Below are positions 10,714 through 22,339 of a stretch of DNA of 64,000 nucleotides, one piece after another (the first letter of the stretch is position 1; each line of letters starts with the position of its first letter). A model generated the notes under the pieces. It was not told the origin of the DNA. It did not search any database and saw only the letters and a program-made list of their open reading frames with translations. Both the position numbers and the translations under genes were made by a program. The stretch is from NCBI GenBank assembly GCA_029641185.1, contig JAPWGK010000013.1:806001-870000 (forward strand). Reading direction: 5' to 3'. This DNA comes from Pseudofabraea citricarpa (Eukaryota > Ascomycota > Leotiomycetes > Helotiales > Dermateaceae).

Positions 10714-12069
10714 GGTTCGTCGCGTGGGCTTTTCGAAAGTGAGGAGGAGTTGCGGACATTTGTGGCTTTTGTTGCGGCATTTTCCGACCCCCTGCGGAGT
10801 TTTCTGCCGTAACCGAGTTCCGTTTGTCCGCTTCGCAGCTAGATTTCATTCTCTTTGAAGCTTCTTTTTGCTGTTATTTGGATACAACTATTGCCATATG
10901 ATTCCATTGCCGAGTTGTTGCTTGATTAGCAAGTGGCAAACTGATATAATACTGCAACGTGGTTTATCGATTATCCTGTTAACCATCTCGGTTCTAACCA
11001 AGGAAAGGCCCAGCTAACCTCTGTAGCTGATTTCAAGGCAGATTTAAATGACTTTTAGCTTATATCTCGAGAGGCTCTTGTGAATAGTCGTCGGTGAATG
11101 ATATTATGCTATGGGTAGGTTCACTGTCGGTTGTGGAATGTTGATTTTGTGTTACAGTTTGCTATAGGACCATAGACACAACTAAATACCTACCAGTGTC
11201 TACCTACCTAGATACCTGGGTAGCTAGCTACTTGTAGCACGTTCTCACACATGCCAGATCTAATCACGGGACCATGTCTGCTCGCCTAAGGTTAATATAC
11301 CGAATTAGGTAAATCTCGCTCAACAAACACCTAAGCTCTGATGTAGTGGTTAAAGGGCTACGAGTTAATTCCGACACTTCAACTGATGGGGCGAAATAAC
11401 ATGTCGACAGATACTCGCTACATCTCCCGCCTAAAGTTCGCCAAACTACCTACCAAAACTACCAAATCTTCCGCCAGAAGTTATAGGTCCCGGAGGTTGA
11501 AGTGTTCCAGAGCGACGAAGGGTTCGTTACCCACGTACAAAACACCCAGCAGGCCTGGGGTTTATAGAGTTGCCAACTCGACACTGAAGATGAATAGGAT
11601 CGACCCTAACGGGGCTTGTTCTAGGTAAACCACTGGCACACTCAGACTTTTTTTTTTTTTTTTTTTTTTGGATTTCCCACCCCCCAAGCTATTATATCAT
11701 TCACATTGGCTACCCATATATGATAGCTTGCTGCAACATTTATACCTATAACAGAGACCACTTAAAAGACCGCTCTATTAGAATTAAAACAACTACTTGA
11801 TTATTCTTTAGAATATGATTTAAAAGTTATACTAATGCTATGCTATTCTATGCCACGCTATGCAATGATATATCGTAATCCATTTTACGCTACCCAGATT
11901 AAGATCTTCTCCGATTAAAAAACCAGACACCCAGCAACCCCCTAAAACGCCCGGATCCGACCAGTTCTAAATATGATTCTATGTCTGTCGCTAATCATTA
12001 AATCTATGTATAATTTTTTATTTACACCCCGGGGAAACAAAGAAAAGGCTTGTAGACGAGAGATGGAGT
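10714..12069. other. Intergenic with T22 run and AT-rich relic
   Basis: No supported gene. About 11190-11240 carries degenerate TACCTACCTAG-type repeats. A run of 22 T lies at 11648-11669, and about 11690-12020 is AT- and TA-rich in the manner of mutated repeat DNA. No element termini or coding remains recognised. Confidence 0.45.
11648..11669. repeat. Homopolymer T22
   Basis: Uninterrupted run of 22 T on the + strand. Read on the minus strand it is a poly-A that could mark the end of an old retroposed copy, but no body of such a copy is recognisable. Confidence 0.8.
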
Positions 12070-13914
12070 CTACTGTTTGGATTCTTCTATCTTTTCTTTC
12101 TCGAGCTCGATGGAGGGCCTTCTTGTATCGGGTTGGCTTGGGACGATAGTATCCTGTTCTAGATTATCCGTCGAGGGATTTCTGGTCATTGGCTCACTTG
12201 GTGCTGCGGCTTTGGGGGCGGCGGCTGCTCGCATCTGTTCGAGAACTCTGGCAGCTTGTGCGGCGTACTTGCACTTCATACGAATAGCCGCACCGTACTT
12301 GTAGAACATGAAAGGGAAAGGCACGCATGCCAGTGCTAAAAATGCTGGCACAGAGGAAGCCCAATGGATACCGAGATTCTTGTACATTTCTAAAGAGAGT
12401 TAGCTTTTGAGATTGAATCTTGTAACATATGACTTACGGCTTGTAAATAATGGGAAGGCGGCACCAAAGAGAGATCTTAGTACACTGTTGGCTGCCAGGA
12501 CGGAGGCGGCGTAGATGACATAAGAATCAATGAGATAATTCATGATGCTCAGGAAAACCAAAACCATTCCGAATCCAAATGGTGCAGTTCCGATAATGCA
12601 GATACTCCAGTGGAGCGAAGGGTAATTGGTCCATGCAAACCAGAACAGACCGATAGGCAAGAAAATACTGCCAATCATGCTAAGATGAAGTCTGGCTTCC
12701 GGTGGTGCATTTCCATTGTTCTCTGCCGCAATCCTAGCATATCGCTTGTTGTCCCAGATGGAATAGAGGACTGCAAGGTTCATGCCGACTGCAACACCAA
12801 TGAATGCAAGACCTCCGATTCCTGGAGACCAGCCTCGTTGTTGCTGGAAGACGATAGGGAATGCGCCGAACATCATGTAGAGTGTTCCATAGATAATGGC
12901 CATGTAGATGCTTAAAAGAAGTACAATTGGTTCCAAGAACAGTAATTGCCATGGCCGAGATAGCGCAATCTTGAACTCGGCAGCGACAGTCTTGGCACCA
13001 TACTCGATCTCCATCTTGGACTTGTAGACTTTGCCAGTCATCTTCGACATCTTCTTGGCTCGGCGGCGGAGAATGACGGGGCTATATGTCTCGGGGATTG
13101 TGAGCGTTCCGATGATCCAGATAACTCCTGTGAAAATAGCCATAACACCTTCTACCCATCTCCAACCTTCGGCTTGACCCAAGAAACCTCCAACGATAGG
13201 ACCGATTGTAGGACCAAGAAATGGTGCGACAGCGAAAAGACTTATAGCCAGACCACGCTCGTTGGCACTAAACATGTCTGCGATAACTCCTCCAGCGTTT
13301 GTCAAAGGGGAGGATCCAAAAGCACCTGCGAAGAATCTCATGAGTAGGAGCGTCTCGATATTCTTAGCACCTGCTGCTCCAGCATTGAATGCGGTAAGTG
13401 CTGCGTAGGTTCCGATGAAGAGGACTTGGCGACCGTAAAGTTCAGAAAGAGGTGCCCAGAGTAGAGGACCAATCGCAAATCCCAGAACGTAAAGAGAGAT
13501 ACCGAGAGTCGCTACAGTTTGGCCAACTTCGAATTCGATCATTATACCCTCCACATCACCTGAGTAAGCTGAACTGACAAAGGCTACTGCGAGTGTTGCC
13601 TGGATATAATTAATGACAACTTCTAGTTTTGCGGTGGCATGTTAACTTACAACGGCCACTAAGAGAGTGATGACCCATTTCTTCCATGTTGCTAGAGTCA
13701 TAGGGTTTCTTCTGTCATTTGGAATAAATTCAACAACATAGGGATCCTCCTCTGTTCCCGAACCGCGATATTTGTGGTTGAGTACTTGAGGCGTTACATG
13801 TGTCTGATCGAACACTAATTCCCAGTGTGAGGAAGGCTCTTGATTTAGCTTCTGCGCCTCGATATCATTCTCGGCGAGCGTTATCGACGACGAGGATGTG
13901 ACTGGTTCTGGCAT
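12070..13914 (-). CDS. MFS drug:H+ antiporter (DHA1-type)
   Basis: Exons 13914-13651, 13599-12438 and 12389-12070 on the minus strand, introns of 51 and 48 bp, 581 residues. The N-terminal tail ends in [18 protein letters not shown], a signature of fungal 12-helix multidrug or polyamine-type major facilitators. The next segments include [18 protein letters not shown] followed by LYGRQ (motif A region), a Gly-rich [13 protein letters not shown] helix (motif C region), and [19 protein letters not shown] across the second splice site near helix 11. The final 80 residues are a hydrophilic Ala/Pro/Ser/Glu tail in the cytoplasm. Plasma-membrane export of small organic molecules is the family role; the substrate cannot be read from sequence. 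Confidence 0.9.
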
Positions 13915-15235
13915 TTTGGCAAAGCCCGCAGTGATATCAGTGGTTGCGAAGTCGCCTCGGTCCAGGGTTAGATTCTATCTGAGCTTAATTAAGAGATAGG
14001 TTGATTAAGAGATAAGAGAGCAACAAAAGAACGAAATCTTCTCGGAAGAGGTGGGATGAGAAGAGAGAGGTGCTTTTCTAATCGCAGAATGGAAGACGTC
14101 AACGCAGACACGTCGGTGGCCACCTACTTGTAAGGAAAACCCACCAGCATGGGAGCGATGGGCTCACAAATCTCTAATCATACCATGAAAACAATGCACA
14201 ACTCTGACACAGAACTGCACAACTCGTACACAAATTGATGGAATTACCGAGGTCCACGATCAGAATGGGGCTCTGGCCAAGATCCCTGCCATGCTCGACT
14301 CTCCAATTCGAACTTCCAGACGTTTAAAGTGGACTTTTTTGCAGATTTTTGGGAATCATGGTCGGTCCTCGGCGGATTTAAGCACTGGTGCCCGATGCAA
14401 ATCCATGTAATCACACACGAGCCAGCGGCGGGATCTGTTTAGCAAGACACTAAAATCGGCATGACGGCACCACAACGTGTGCGAAAAGGGCTGATGCCGA
14501 ACTTAAAGCAGAAGCTGAGAGCGCATCCGGCTCCCGAGTCACGAATAATGCTGTGTTGTGTAATCTTGGGTGGGCTTATGCTGCGACTTGAGCAGGCTGT
14601 GCAAGTTGTGCACCTGCATACTCCGTATAACTGACTCCACAGTAAGCTGTGACCACGAGTGCGAAATAGGCCGAGGCATCAATCTAGTGAAAAGTGGTAG
14701 AGCCTCTAGAACGGAGATGAGGACTGCTTACCGTAGTAGCGCCCTGGCCATGACATGATGGATCTGACAAAGCAACACGAACAAAACACAACTTGGACCG
14801 AGGTTGGGAGAAAGGGGTTCTGTACTGTAAAAGTCTTCCAAGTTGCAACAAGGGATGGTCCTGAAATAGACTTGGTTGGCCGGAGCTTGATAACAATCGA
14901 TAACAACGCAAAATGTTTTATGAAAGATCTGGAATCTCACTTCTCCGGCTGAAAAACTGGTCCCTTAGAGGTGACCTGACGCACTGCAGCCGCTGCGAGA
15001 CGCACAGGGCAAGGTTGCTGCATATTGTGCCTTTTGAGGTATTCCGCCTGAAGATCGTTGGGAAGATGTGAAGCAGGGTTGAACAGATGAATTGTCTAGA
15101 ATTGCTGCCCAAATACGGTATCCTGTACCAACGACCGACTTTTGAGGCCGCGTTTCTCGATTTTTTGATACGACGGAGACTGGAGACCCCACGTCCTGAG
15201 AACGGGTATGCATCAATGGACGTAATTAAATTGGT
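13915..15235. other. Intergenic, nothing recognised
   Basis: Promoter space of the antiporter plus the 3' flank of the rRNA methyltransferase. Open frames here are short, unspliced and compositionally non-coding. Nothing else seen. Confidence 0.5.
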
Positions 15236-17178
15236 TTATCCGCTTTTCTTTCCTTTGCTGCGTTTCTTCTTGTTCCCAATCAATTCTGGCCTCTTCATTC
15301 CTGCCTTGTGGGAATGCTTGCTAACGGAGTGCGATGCGTATTTTGGCTTCTTCTCGGCAGGAAGAGCCACCTCATCAATAGGGTTTGTGGCAGGCATCAC
15401 AGCATCAGCTTCTTCATCTCCAAATCCTTCCCAGTCATCAACAGGAGCTTCGTGCTCAGCCTGTTCTTCTGCCTGATCTTCAAAGTCCTCTTGTCCTTTC
15501 GTAAGTGGTATCCCCAGTAAGTCTCGAACAATATGACCTCTTTCATCTCGAATAAAATCTACATCAGCACTAGCTGTAGACTCTTGGTTTCGTACAAATG
15601 CTGCAACAAAAAAACCCATCGTCCCATTGCCGTCTCCTTTATTGGCTCTGATGCAAGCTTCTGCAATGATCTTGTCCCCTTTAGATGCTTCGAGGGATCC
15701 TCGAACAGGCCATTCCCTCATACCACGGACTTGACGATTACGAGTTAGAATAGACCAGCCTTGCTTCTTTGCAACGTCTGATTCCAAAGCCTTGCGAACT
15801 ACGAACTCATTCTCCTCGGCATGGATAGAACAGGTTGAGTATGTGATCTTCTTGGCAGAAGGGAACTTGAACGCATGTAACAATAGCTCCAGCTGGAAAG
15901 TAGCGAGAGCTTCCAATCGAGCTTTCAACTCATCGTCTGTGTTTACTGCAGTCACAACTCCATCATCGTCAACCATGACATCAAGCAAAGCAGCTTTATC
16001 ATCCTTATCTTCACGTTTTCTTTTCCTCGTCTCCTTCGATTGGTCTGGAAGCTTAGCGCCCTTTTGTTTCGAGGCTGCAGCAACAAGTTGTTTGACGGCT
16101 GGCAGGTGTAACTCAGGCATGTCATCTCTCCCAACGATTCCACTACCAGAACAACTGGGATCTAAGAGTAGTGCGCCGACCTTCTTATATGCAGCAGAAT
16201 TTGGGTCGGTCTTTAGGAAATCAAAACCAGGATGGAGTTTCGTGAATCCATGGGACCCAGCAAGGGTAACCATCTTCTCTAGAGTCTCAGCACGACCCTT
16301 GTTCTTCTCAAATGCATGAATGACTTGTGTACTTTCATCGGGTTCTGCACAATGAGAGACTAAGATAGCAGCAAGATGAGTTGTCTTGTTTCCAGGCGCC
16401 GAACAAGTATCAATGAGGTCGCCGTCTTCAGCAAGTGGATCCAGAAGATACGCCGGGAAACATGATGCTTTATCTTGAAATATGATAGATCCTGTTTTGT
16501 ATGCCTCACTTTTTGAAAGATCACAATTTGGTGATATGGCAACCAAATTTGGGATATTGGTGTCAATGTAGAAACGTTTTGAACCTCGTTCTCTTACACG
16601 GTCGATGCTGTCTGCGCGCTCAAACCCCTTGAAGGTTGTATCAAGCTGGTCCTCGAGAGTTGATTTCAGCGTATTGATTCGAATCCATCGTGGATATGGA
16701 GCCTCTGACATATCTGCACCATTTTCTTTGCCTGTCTCGACATATGCTTTTAATGCTTCGATCGAGCTCAGCTTCCTTCGTATCCTTGCCTTCGTCAACT
16801 CGGCCTGTAGCCTTCCCTTGTGTCGCTCGATCGCAGTTCTTAATCCGTGTGTTGCTGGAAGCGCAACTCCTCTTTTCGCAAGCAGAAGGTCGTGAACGAG
16901 CAAAAGCGACAATATCGGTGTAAGCTTGTATATGAAGTCAGCAAAGTGCATGTTGCTACAAGATACCATCTGCGTACCTTTCTCTCCAGCTTGAGTATAT
17001 CTGCAAACTCAATGATCTCCTTCAAGATTGGACTCCATTTGGCAGTCTCAATGGCCAAGGCATAGATTTGCGCAGGTTGTGATTTGAGATCTTTCTTGCC
17101 GAAAATCCTTGATTTCAAGCTCCCACCTGCATTGGCAGGCCCAGTTAAGACTTCTGCTGCCTCGTAATAAAGCGACAT
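15236..17178 (-). CDS. rcm1: 25S rRNA (cytosine-C5) methyltransferase Rcm1/NSUN5
   Basis: Exons 17178-16978 and 16924-15236 on the minus strand, 53-bp intron (GTACGC donor, TACAAG acceptor), 629 residues. The splice joins LERK to LTPILSLLLVHDLLLAKRG, the normal N-terminal run of NSUN5/Rcm1. The Rossmann methyltransferase core shows the SAM loop DTCSAPGNKTTHLA, motif IV LDPSCSGSG with one conserved Cys, and motif VI TYSTCSIHAEENE with the catalytic Cys of the RsmB/NOP2 superfamily. Known family role: m5C in helix 70 of large-subunit rRNA, in the nucleolus. The C-terminus is a fungal Lys-rich tail (KKKRSKGKKSG) suited to nucleolar retention. An acidic Asp/Glu-rich insert precedes it. Length is somewhat above yeast Rcm1 because of the tail and a Lys-rich insert after motif IV. 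Confidence 0.93.
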
Positions 17179-18020
17179 ATCTGTAGTGTTTCAGCAACTC
17201 GCTGACCGCTGAAGTTGTGAATATTTTTGGCAAAATCACAGCCTTCAGAACCGAGAAATGCGGATTTTCGCAGCCTTGCCGCTAGTGGGGGAGCTTCACT
17301 AGAGCGGAGCCCAAAACAACCAAACAAAGATATCAATCACGTTAAAATCACTTGATTAAGAGATGGCTGAAGGTGAAGAAGTTGCTCGTTCTTTTAAAGA
17401 TAAGATTTGAGAAACAATTTTGAGTTTGATGAGCTGCTGATTCATGCCGAGCCAGAGCGAGGACAGCCTCGTTGATCCGTGTCCGAGGTTTGGAAACAGA
17501 GGAACTTGACATCTGATTGGCTCCAATTTAATACTACACCAGGGCTATGAGTTTTTATTGAGGAACAGGGGGATTGGATGACTGTTCTTGTTTTAACATT
17601 GAAGCTCTTTGGGGTCATTGAATAGCTGAGATATGTCCATGTGTCTTGTCTAACTTAGTGACAAGTATTCCATTATGCAGAATTACAGCAGATATCCTTT
17701 TATTGGAAATGAATCGTGGTAACATCTATGATTTGTGTGAAAACCAAGTCCTTCCTATCCCTATAACCTCCAATATGATTCTGAACACATATTGTACGCT
17801 GAGAGTTTCGGGGAGGTATTCAATGATTTACTTCGCTCCAGAAGTCTCTATTGTTTCCCACGGATGGGGGCCCATTATTCCTCTGCGTCTATCACTTTGG
17901 ACTTTTTCATCTGCTGCTTCGTGTTTACCAAACAGCGCTCAGTATATCCTGGTTTCAACCACTCTTCTCCTCTGAACGAAAGCTGCTAAAACTTGAAGTT
18001 CCTAACAAGTAGTTCGTCCC
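17179..18020. other. Intergenic, nothing recognised
   Basis: Spacer between the rRNA methyltransferase start and the Prp18 stop. Open frames such as that at 17646 show no family features or codon preference and were not called. Confidence 0.5.
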
Positions 18021-19098
18021 TCAACCCATCAGCTGCCTGATATCTTCAGGTGGCCATCTCACTTGAGCAAAACTCAAGCATCTCTTGATACTTTGTAAGA
18101 ACTTTCTCGTAACTTCATCTCCCATGACATGTCCCTTGTCACTCTCGTGTAGCTTCTCTCGAGCACTACGCTCGTGAATACCAACCATAGTAACTCCGAT
18201 GGGCCATGCTGCTTTGCCAATACTGAGTCTTAGATATCCATCGTTGGCGTCGACATAACGCCGTTCCTGTGCTGCTTTCACAATCTCGACGATTGGTTCT
18301 AAAACGCCCTCATCAATATCGCCTTTCTCGAATTTACGGAAGAGCTAGATAATGTTAATACAAAATCCATGGTTTTATTCGATTTGCACTTACTGGTGTC
18401 ATGTTCTCCTTGCTAGATATCATAGCATTGTAAGCAGCTTTGCTAGCAAATGTGTCCCGCTTCTCCTTCTCCAATGCAAACTCCCACTCTTTGAGAACCA
18501 TGGTGAAATAAGAAGCAAGTTGTCTGAAGAGATACTTTCGGCCTTCGGTGTCTGTTGGTACTGTCTCGACTTTCATATCCTTTTCATCCACCAACTCTAG
18601 AGAAGTAGGTATTGGACCCGTAGTCATTACCACGCTATATTTCTTAAATCTCCTCAATCTCTGCCTGTGACTTTCTCCAAATAACTTTGCTGGGTGGCCC
18701 ATCTCCCTCAGTTTCACGACCAGTTCTTCATCCGGGATGTCGTCGTCTTCAACCTCAACACTCTCCTCCTTGACCAACTCAGGCAGGCCTAATCTCTTCC
18801 TCCTTGCGCGCTCTTCTTCAGCTTGCTGTTCCTCCCTCCGCCGCTTGGAATCTTCGGCGAATTTTCTCATTTTCTCCTGCCGTACACGAGCTGATTCAGC
18901 TTCATCCTCCTCGCGCTTTCTTTTCTGTGCCAGCTTCGCCTCCCGTTCAGCTTCTATGGCGCGCTGCTCTGCGATGTATTGGGCTTTTCGTTCTGCTTCG
19001 ACCTCAGAGCGCTTCATATACTTCTTGGAGGGTTCTTCAGTTGGTGATGCGCCGCGCTTTTTGGAGATCTCCTTGGCCATAAGAGACGCGAAATCCAT
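18021..19098 (-). CDS. prp18: Pre-mRNA-splicing factor Prp18
   Basis: Exons 19098-18394 and 18344-18021 on the minus strand, 49-bp intron, 342 residues. The start at MDFASLMAKEI fits the family N-terminus; an in-frame Met eight codons upstream (19122) is less likely. Order of parts: a Lys/Arg/Glu-rich coiled coil (residues about 25-110), the PRP4-like/SFM motif around DEELVVKLREMGHPAKLFGE, and the C-terminal Prp18 helical domain with the highly conserved loop WPIGVTMVGIHERSAREK. Prp18 acts in the second catalytic step of splicing within the spliceosome, helping 3' splice-site docking. The gene is divergent from SAP18 with 313 bp between start codons. Confidence 0.93.
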
Positions 19099-19411
19099 GA
19101 TTGCGGTGGTGCTGGTGACCAACTGTAAATTTGATAGCGATTCAATAAACCAATTAAAGATCCTAGGCGCCTCGGATTGCGCGAAATGGGGTTCTTTGTT
19201 GAGTTATTTGCCGTGTGGTAGGGTATTTTGGCCCTTGAGATCCTCACGAGGTTCGCCTTCCAAGCCTTGCCGCGTTTAGTGATTGATCCCCAGCCTTGTG
19301 AACCTCTACACCTTCAAGTTGAGCTTTGCGCCGGAGCTCTCAACCACTTCATTTACGCAAAACATCATCTTGAGCAATACATTACGCATACCTGGCATAC
19401 TGTATAGCAAC
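19099..19411. promoter_or_regulatory. Shared divergent promoter, Prp18 and SAP18
   Basis: Only 313 bp separate the two start codons, so core promoters and 5' leaders must overlap or abut here. No TATA box is obvious, as is usual for housekeeping genes. Confidence 0.5.
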
Positions 19412-20221
19412 ATGGCAGAAGTACCGGGCCCCATAGATCGCCAAACTACGACGCCTTTCCATCTCAAGCTATTTTACAAGACAGGCTCATTTCATAGGTA
19501 TGATAGTCTGCGAGCCTCCCTTGGCCTTTCACTACTGACACTATACAGACTAGATGAATTTAATCCCCTTCAAGAGCTTCCTCCTCATCTGCAGATCTAC
19601 ACTTGGCATTCCTGCACACTTCGCGAACTATCTCACCTTCTCACCACAGCCCTGCCTTCCTTACTGCCTGATCCAGCAATTGGCACCCGCTTGTCTTTCC
19701 GTCTAGTCTTTCCAGACACCCGCAGCTCGTCACAAAACTCTTCAGCGCCTGGGCGATTTCTCACCAAAGATCTTGGGAGCATCGTCATTGGCGATGGGGG
19801 ACCTGGAATTCTGCCAGATGAGGAGGAAGCTGCTATCGTCGCTGGTGGTCCAATGGCTGGCAGATTAGAAGGTGAACCAGAGAAGAGTTTAAATGATATC
19901 AAGTTTGTCATTGGGGATTATATTGCATGCGCTGTCCTACCACCCTCAGCAAATGGTAGTGTTGCGCCGCCACTGGTTTCTGGTCCAGGAAGAGGGGGGT
20001 TTGCAGGACGAGGAAATTATGGTGGTGGAAGAGGTGACTTTGGTGGCAGGGGAAGAGAAAACGGATTTGGTGACGGATTCAGAAGTAGAGGAGGCTCGCG
20101 TGGGGGCTTTGGACAGGGAATTGGATCTGTTCCTAGTGGTGAATGGAGGAGAGGAGAGAGGATACCAGAAGGTCCTTCGGGAGGTAGGGGACGAGGCTAC
20201 AATGGTAGAGGAAGATGGTGA
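19412..20221 (+). CDS. sap18: SAP18-family protein with C-terminal RGG tail
   Basis: Exons 19412-19497 and 19549-20221, 252 residues. The start is MAEVPGPIDRQTTTPF; the frame is open upstream but that part lies in the 5' leader. The 51-bp intron (GTATGA donor, ACACTATACAG acceptor) is a multiple of three without a stop. Splicing joins FHR to LDEFNPLQ, the conserved SAP18 ubiquitin-like fold, which continues with LQIYTWHSCTLRELSHLL and a later LNDIKFVIGDYI strand. SAP18 is a partner of Sin3/HDAC repressors and of the exon-junction-associated ASAP/PSAP complex. From about residue 175 a long Gly/Arg/Phe tail with many RGG and RGR units is added, beyond the roughly 150-170 residues of animal SAP18, suggesting direct RNA contact or Arg methylation. 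Confidence 0.88.
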   Translation: MAEVPGPIDRQTTTPFHLKLFYKTGSFHRYDSLRASLGLSLLTLYRLDEFNPLQELPPHLQIYTWHSCTLRELSHLLTTALPSLLPDPAIGTRLSFRLVFPDTRSSSQNSSAPGRFLTKDLGSIVIGDGGPGILPDEEEAAIVAGGPMAGRLEGEPEKSLNDIKFVIGDYIACAVLPPSANGSVAPPLVSGPGRGGFAGRGNYGGGRGDFGGRGRENGFGDGFRSRGGSRGGFGQGIGSVPSGEWRRGERIPEGPSGGRGRGYNGRGRW

Positions 20222-20440
20222 AAACATATCAGATGTAAGATCAAAAATACCACGGTTTACTGCATGAAATCCTTCGATGCCCAGCAATGATCAATCCCCG
20301 GTTCCTACAGTGTTTTGATTAAGCACAGTAGAGGTGACCATCTGCGCATAACGAAGAGTAGAAGATGATGCAATGTAGTCGAATCCTTTGGTATTGCTCC
20401 CATGCTATGTACAGCTCTGCCCTCGGTCCCGATCGATTTC

Positions 20441-20835
20441 TCAAAACTCTACAATTGTGTCTCCTTTCCTTTTGCCTCGCATATCCCATTTGCCCTGAAC
20501 GCGTGTTAGTTAAGAGCAATTCCATCTCTTCCAGCCTGAATAAACTTACGTCCGTGGTGTAAGCTAAATAGCCTAGGATAGCTGGAACAACGGCGACGTA
20601 TGCGAAGGTTATGCCGGCTGTTCTTCGAGTCCATCTGAAGTACTTGTGACGATTGACAAACATGTCTGCCCTGACATTAGTATCTCGGTCGATCAATCCT
20701 GGAGGTGAGCTCTTTGTAGCATACTGTTGTATTTGACCAACGCCGGGTCCATCGCGAGGGCTATAAAGTTCATATTAGCATTGCAATGCTCAAATTGAGA
20801 TCCCCGAGGTACATACAGTGGTTGTGGCCCGCCAT
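20441..20835 (-). CDS. NADH:ubiquinone oxidoreductase B15-like (NDUFB4-type) subunit
   Basis: Three exons on the minus strand: 20835 to about 20813, 20760-20550 and 20494-20441, about 95 residues. The middle exon encodes QYATKSSPPGLIDRD, RHKYFRWTRRTAGITFAY and a single membrane helix (VAVVPAILGYLAY). The last exon ends GKWDMRGKRKGDTIVEF, joined as TTD-GKW, typical of this small complex I accessory subunit in the inner mitochondrial membrane. The first exon (MAGHNH...) is the uncertain part: the best-looking donor GTATGT gives the wrong phase, whereas GTACCT four bases further keeps the frame and gives IPRDGPG. It converges with SAP18 and stops 219 bp from it. Confidence 0.75.
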
Positions 20836-22339
20836 GATGAGTGATATGAGTGAGATTGGTGGGTATACCTGAGGATTGTCGTTGTCGCCAAAGACTTGAG
20901 GTTCGTGATGGTCAGCGCCAAGAATAGCGGAGCGGAATCATGCGGCTCCGCCAGCTTAGCTCATCCTAGCCTGGCAAGACAACATGTTCTTTTTTAAAAA
21001 GAAAAATCACTTCAAAATAACATATATGTTATCGAAGTTTTCCTTGAGTGAGATTTTTAACGGGCTAAGCAAAATATGAAGTTATCCATATGATTAGTAC
21101 CCAAATGTATTCCCATGGTTTGGGCGATTTTGTCATGGCCTAAATTGATTCAGCTGGCAATTCCTGGGTGGGGCAACTGCTGCTCGTCACTCCCAGATGG
21201 AGGAATTAAATTGCTTCTTAACTTGTATATATAAGCTACATGTTATCAATCTCCATTAAACGTTAAATCCACGGATTTCTTCAGAATTTAATAGAAATAA
21301 ATGCCCAGTTAGTAAAAACGCACTTCTTCCATTTGAAAATTCATAACTTAAGCTTCCAGATGAAATTAGCCTGTTCAAATTCAACAAGTCGAAAGTGTAA
21401 AGAGAGACTAATTTGAAAAAAAATCAAAAAATCGAGTGCTGCTTACAACTTGGTTTGTCACGTTACACGGCTAGCTGCAAATGCTATATTCCGGGGGACT
21501 ATCGGGGAAGAAGAAGAAGAAGAAGAAGAAGGGGAAGAAAAGATTAATAGTAAGCAGCTAAATTGGTTGGAATCATCCTCTCCAGAGACGTTATTTTGTT
21601 GCTTGTTGTTCTGGAGAGGCGCTGTGAAAACAAAGTTGGTTTCTTGCTACAGCATGAAAAACAACTTCCATTCATGATGTGTCATACACCGACTATCAGC
21701 AGTAGTTGTACACTATCAATCCAGACCCCCAGCCGTCAAATCCTTTCCGAGGACAATACACTAACGTAACATATTAAGGAAATATCGTTCTTGAGATTCC
21801 AACTAATAATTCGAGCTTCATGATTGATCTACTTAGGCCTAACCATTCACATGCCCTGTTGATCTTGTGTAATATATGGAACATAAATAAGCAGATATAG
21901 TGGTTCGATTAGAGAGTGCATGTAGATCAGTTTTCGTTGTTTCTAGGCTCTATCTACATTTTACAAGTTACAAATTAGTATATTTATATTTACCTTATAA
22001 ATCAAATTAGTAACACGCTTCGATATATCCAGAAATTGACATGACATGAAATCCAGAGTCAGATAATAGTAAGAACAGGTTATGTGGCAAGTCATTGATA
22101 CCAAATTAAGTCAAGCGACCGGCAAAACACCGCCCTAACTGAGCTTGTACTTGGCCAAACAATAAAATGGGCACACCAAAATTTATCTACACACCCAAAA
22201 CGCCGCCTCTGCTACATTCAGCTCTATGCCTCGGCCCATTTTGTTCTCTCAGGATTCGAGATCCTTGACTTCCATGCCCAAGTCTTTTCGACCTTCTTCT
22301 CCTAAGCAACACGTATACAAAAACACAAATTGATTCATC
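20836..22339. other. Intergenic; GAA microsatellite
   Basis: No gene. A GAA/GGAAG run lies at about 21508-21541. The last 150 bp are the promoter and leader of the glutathione transferase gene. AT-rich stretches at 20990-21080 and 21960-22020 carry no recognised element. Confidence 0.5.

Noticed and set aside
11386..11628. Basic 80-codon open frame on the + strand
   Set aside because: No family likeness, no splice context, next to decayed AT-rich DNA.
13915..15235. Several overlapping 60-130 codon frames on both strands
   Set aside because: They overlap one another, lack motifs, and the longest run into the antisense of the rRNA methyltransferase.
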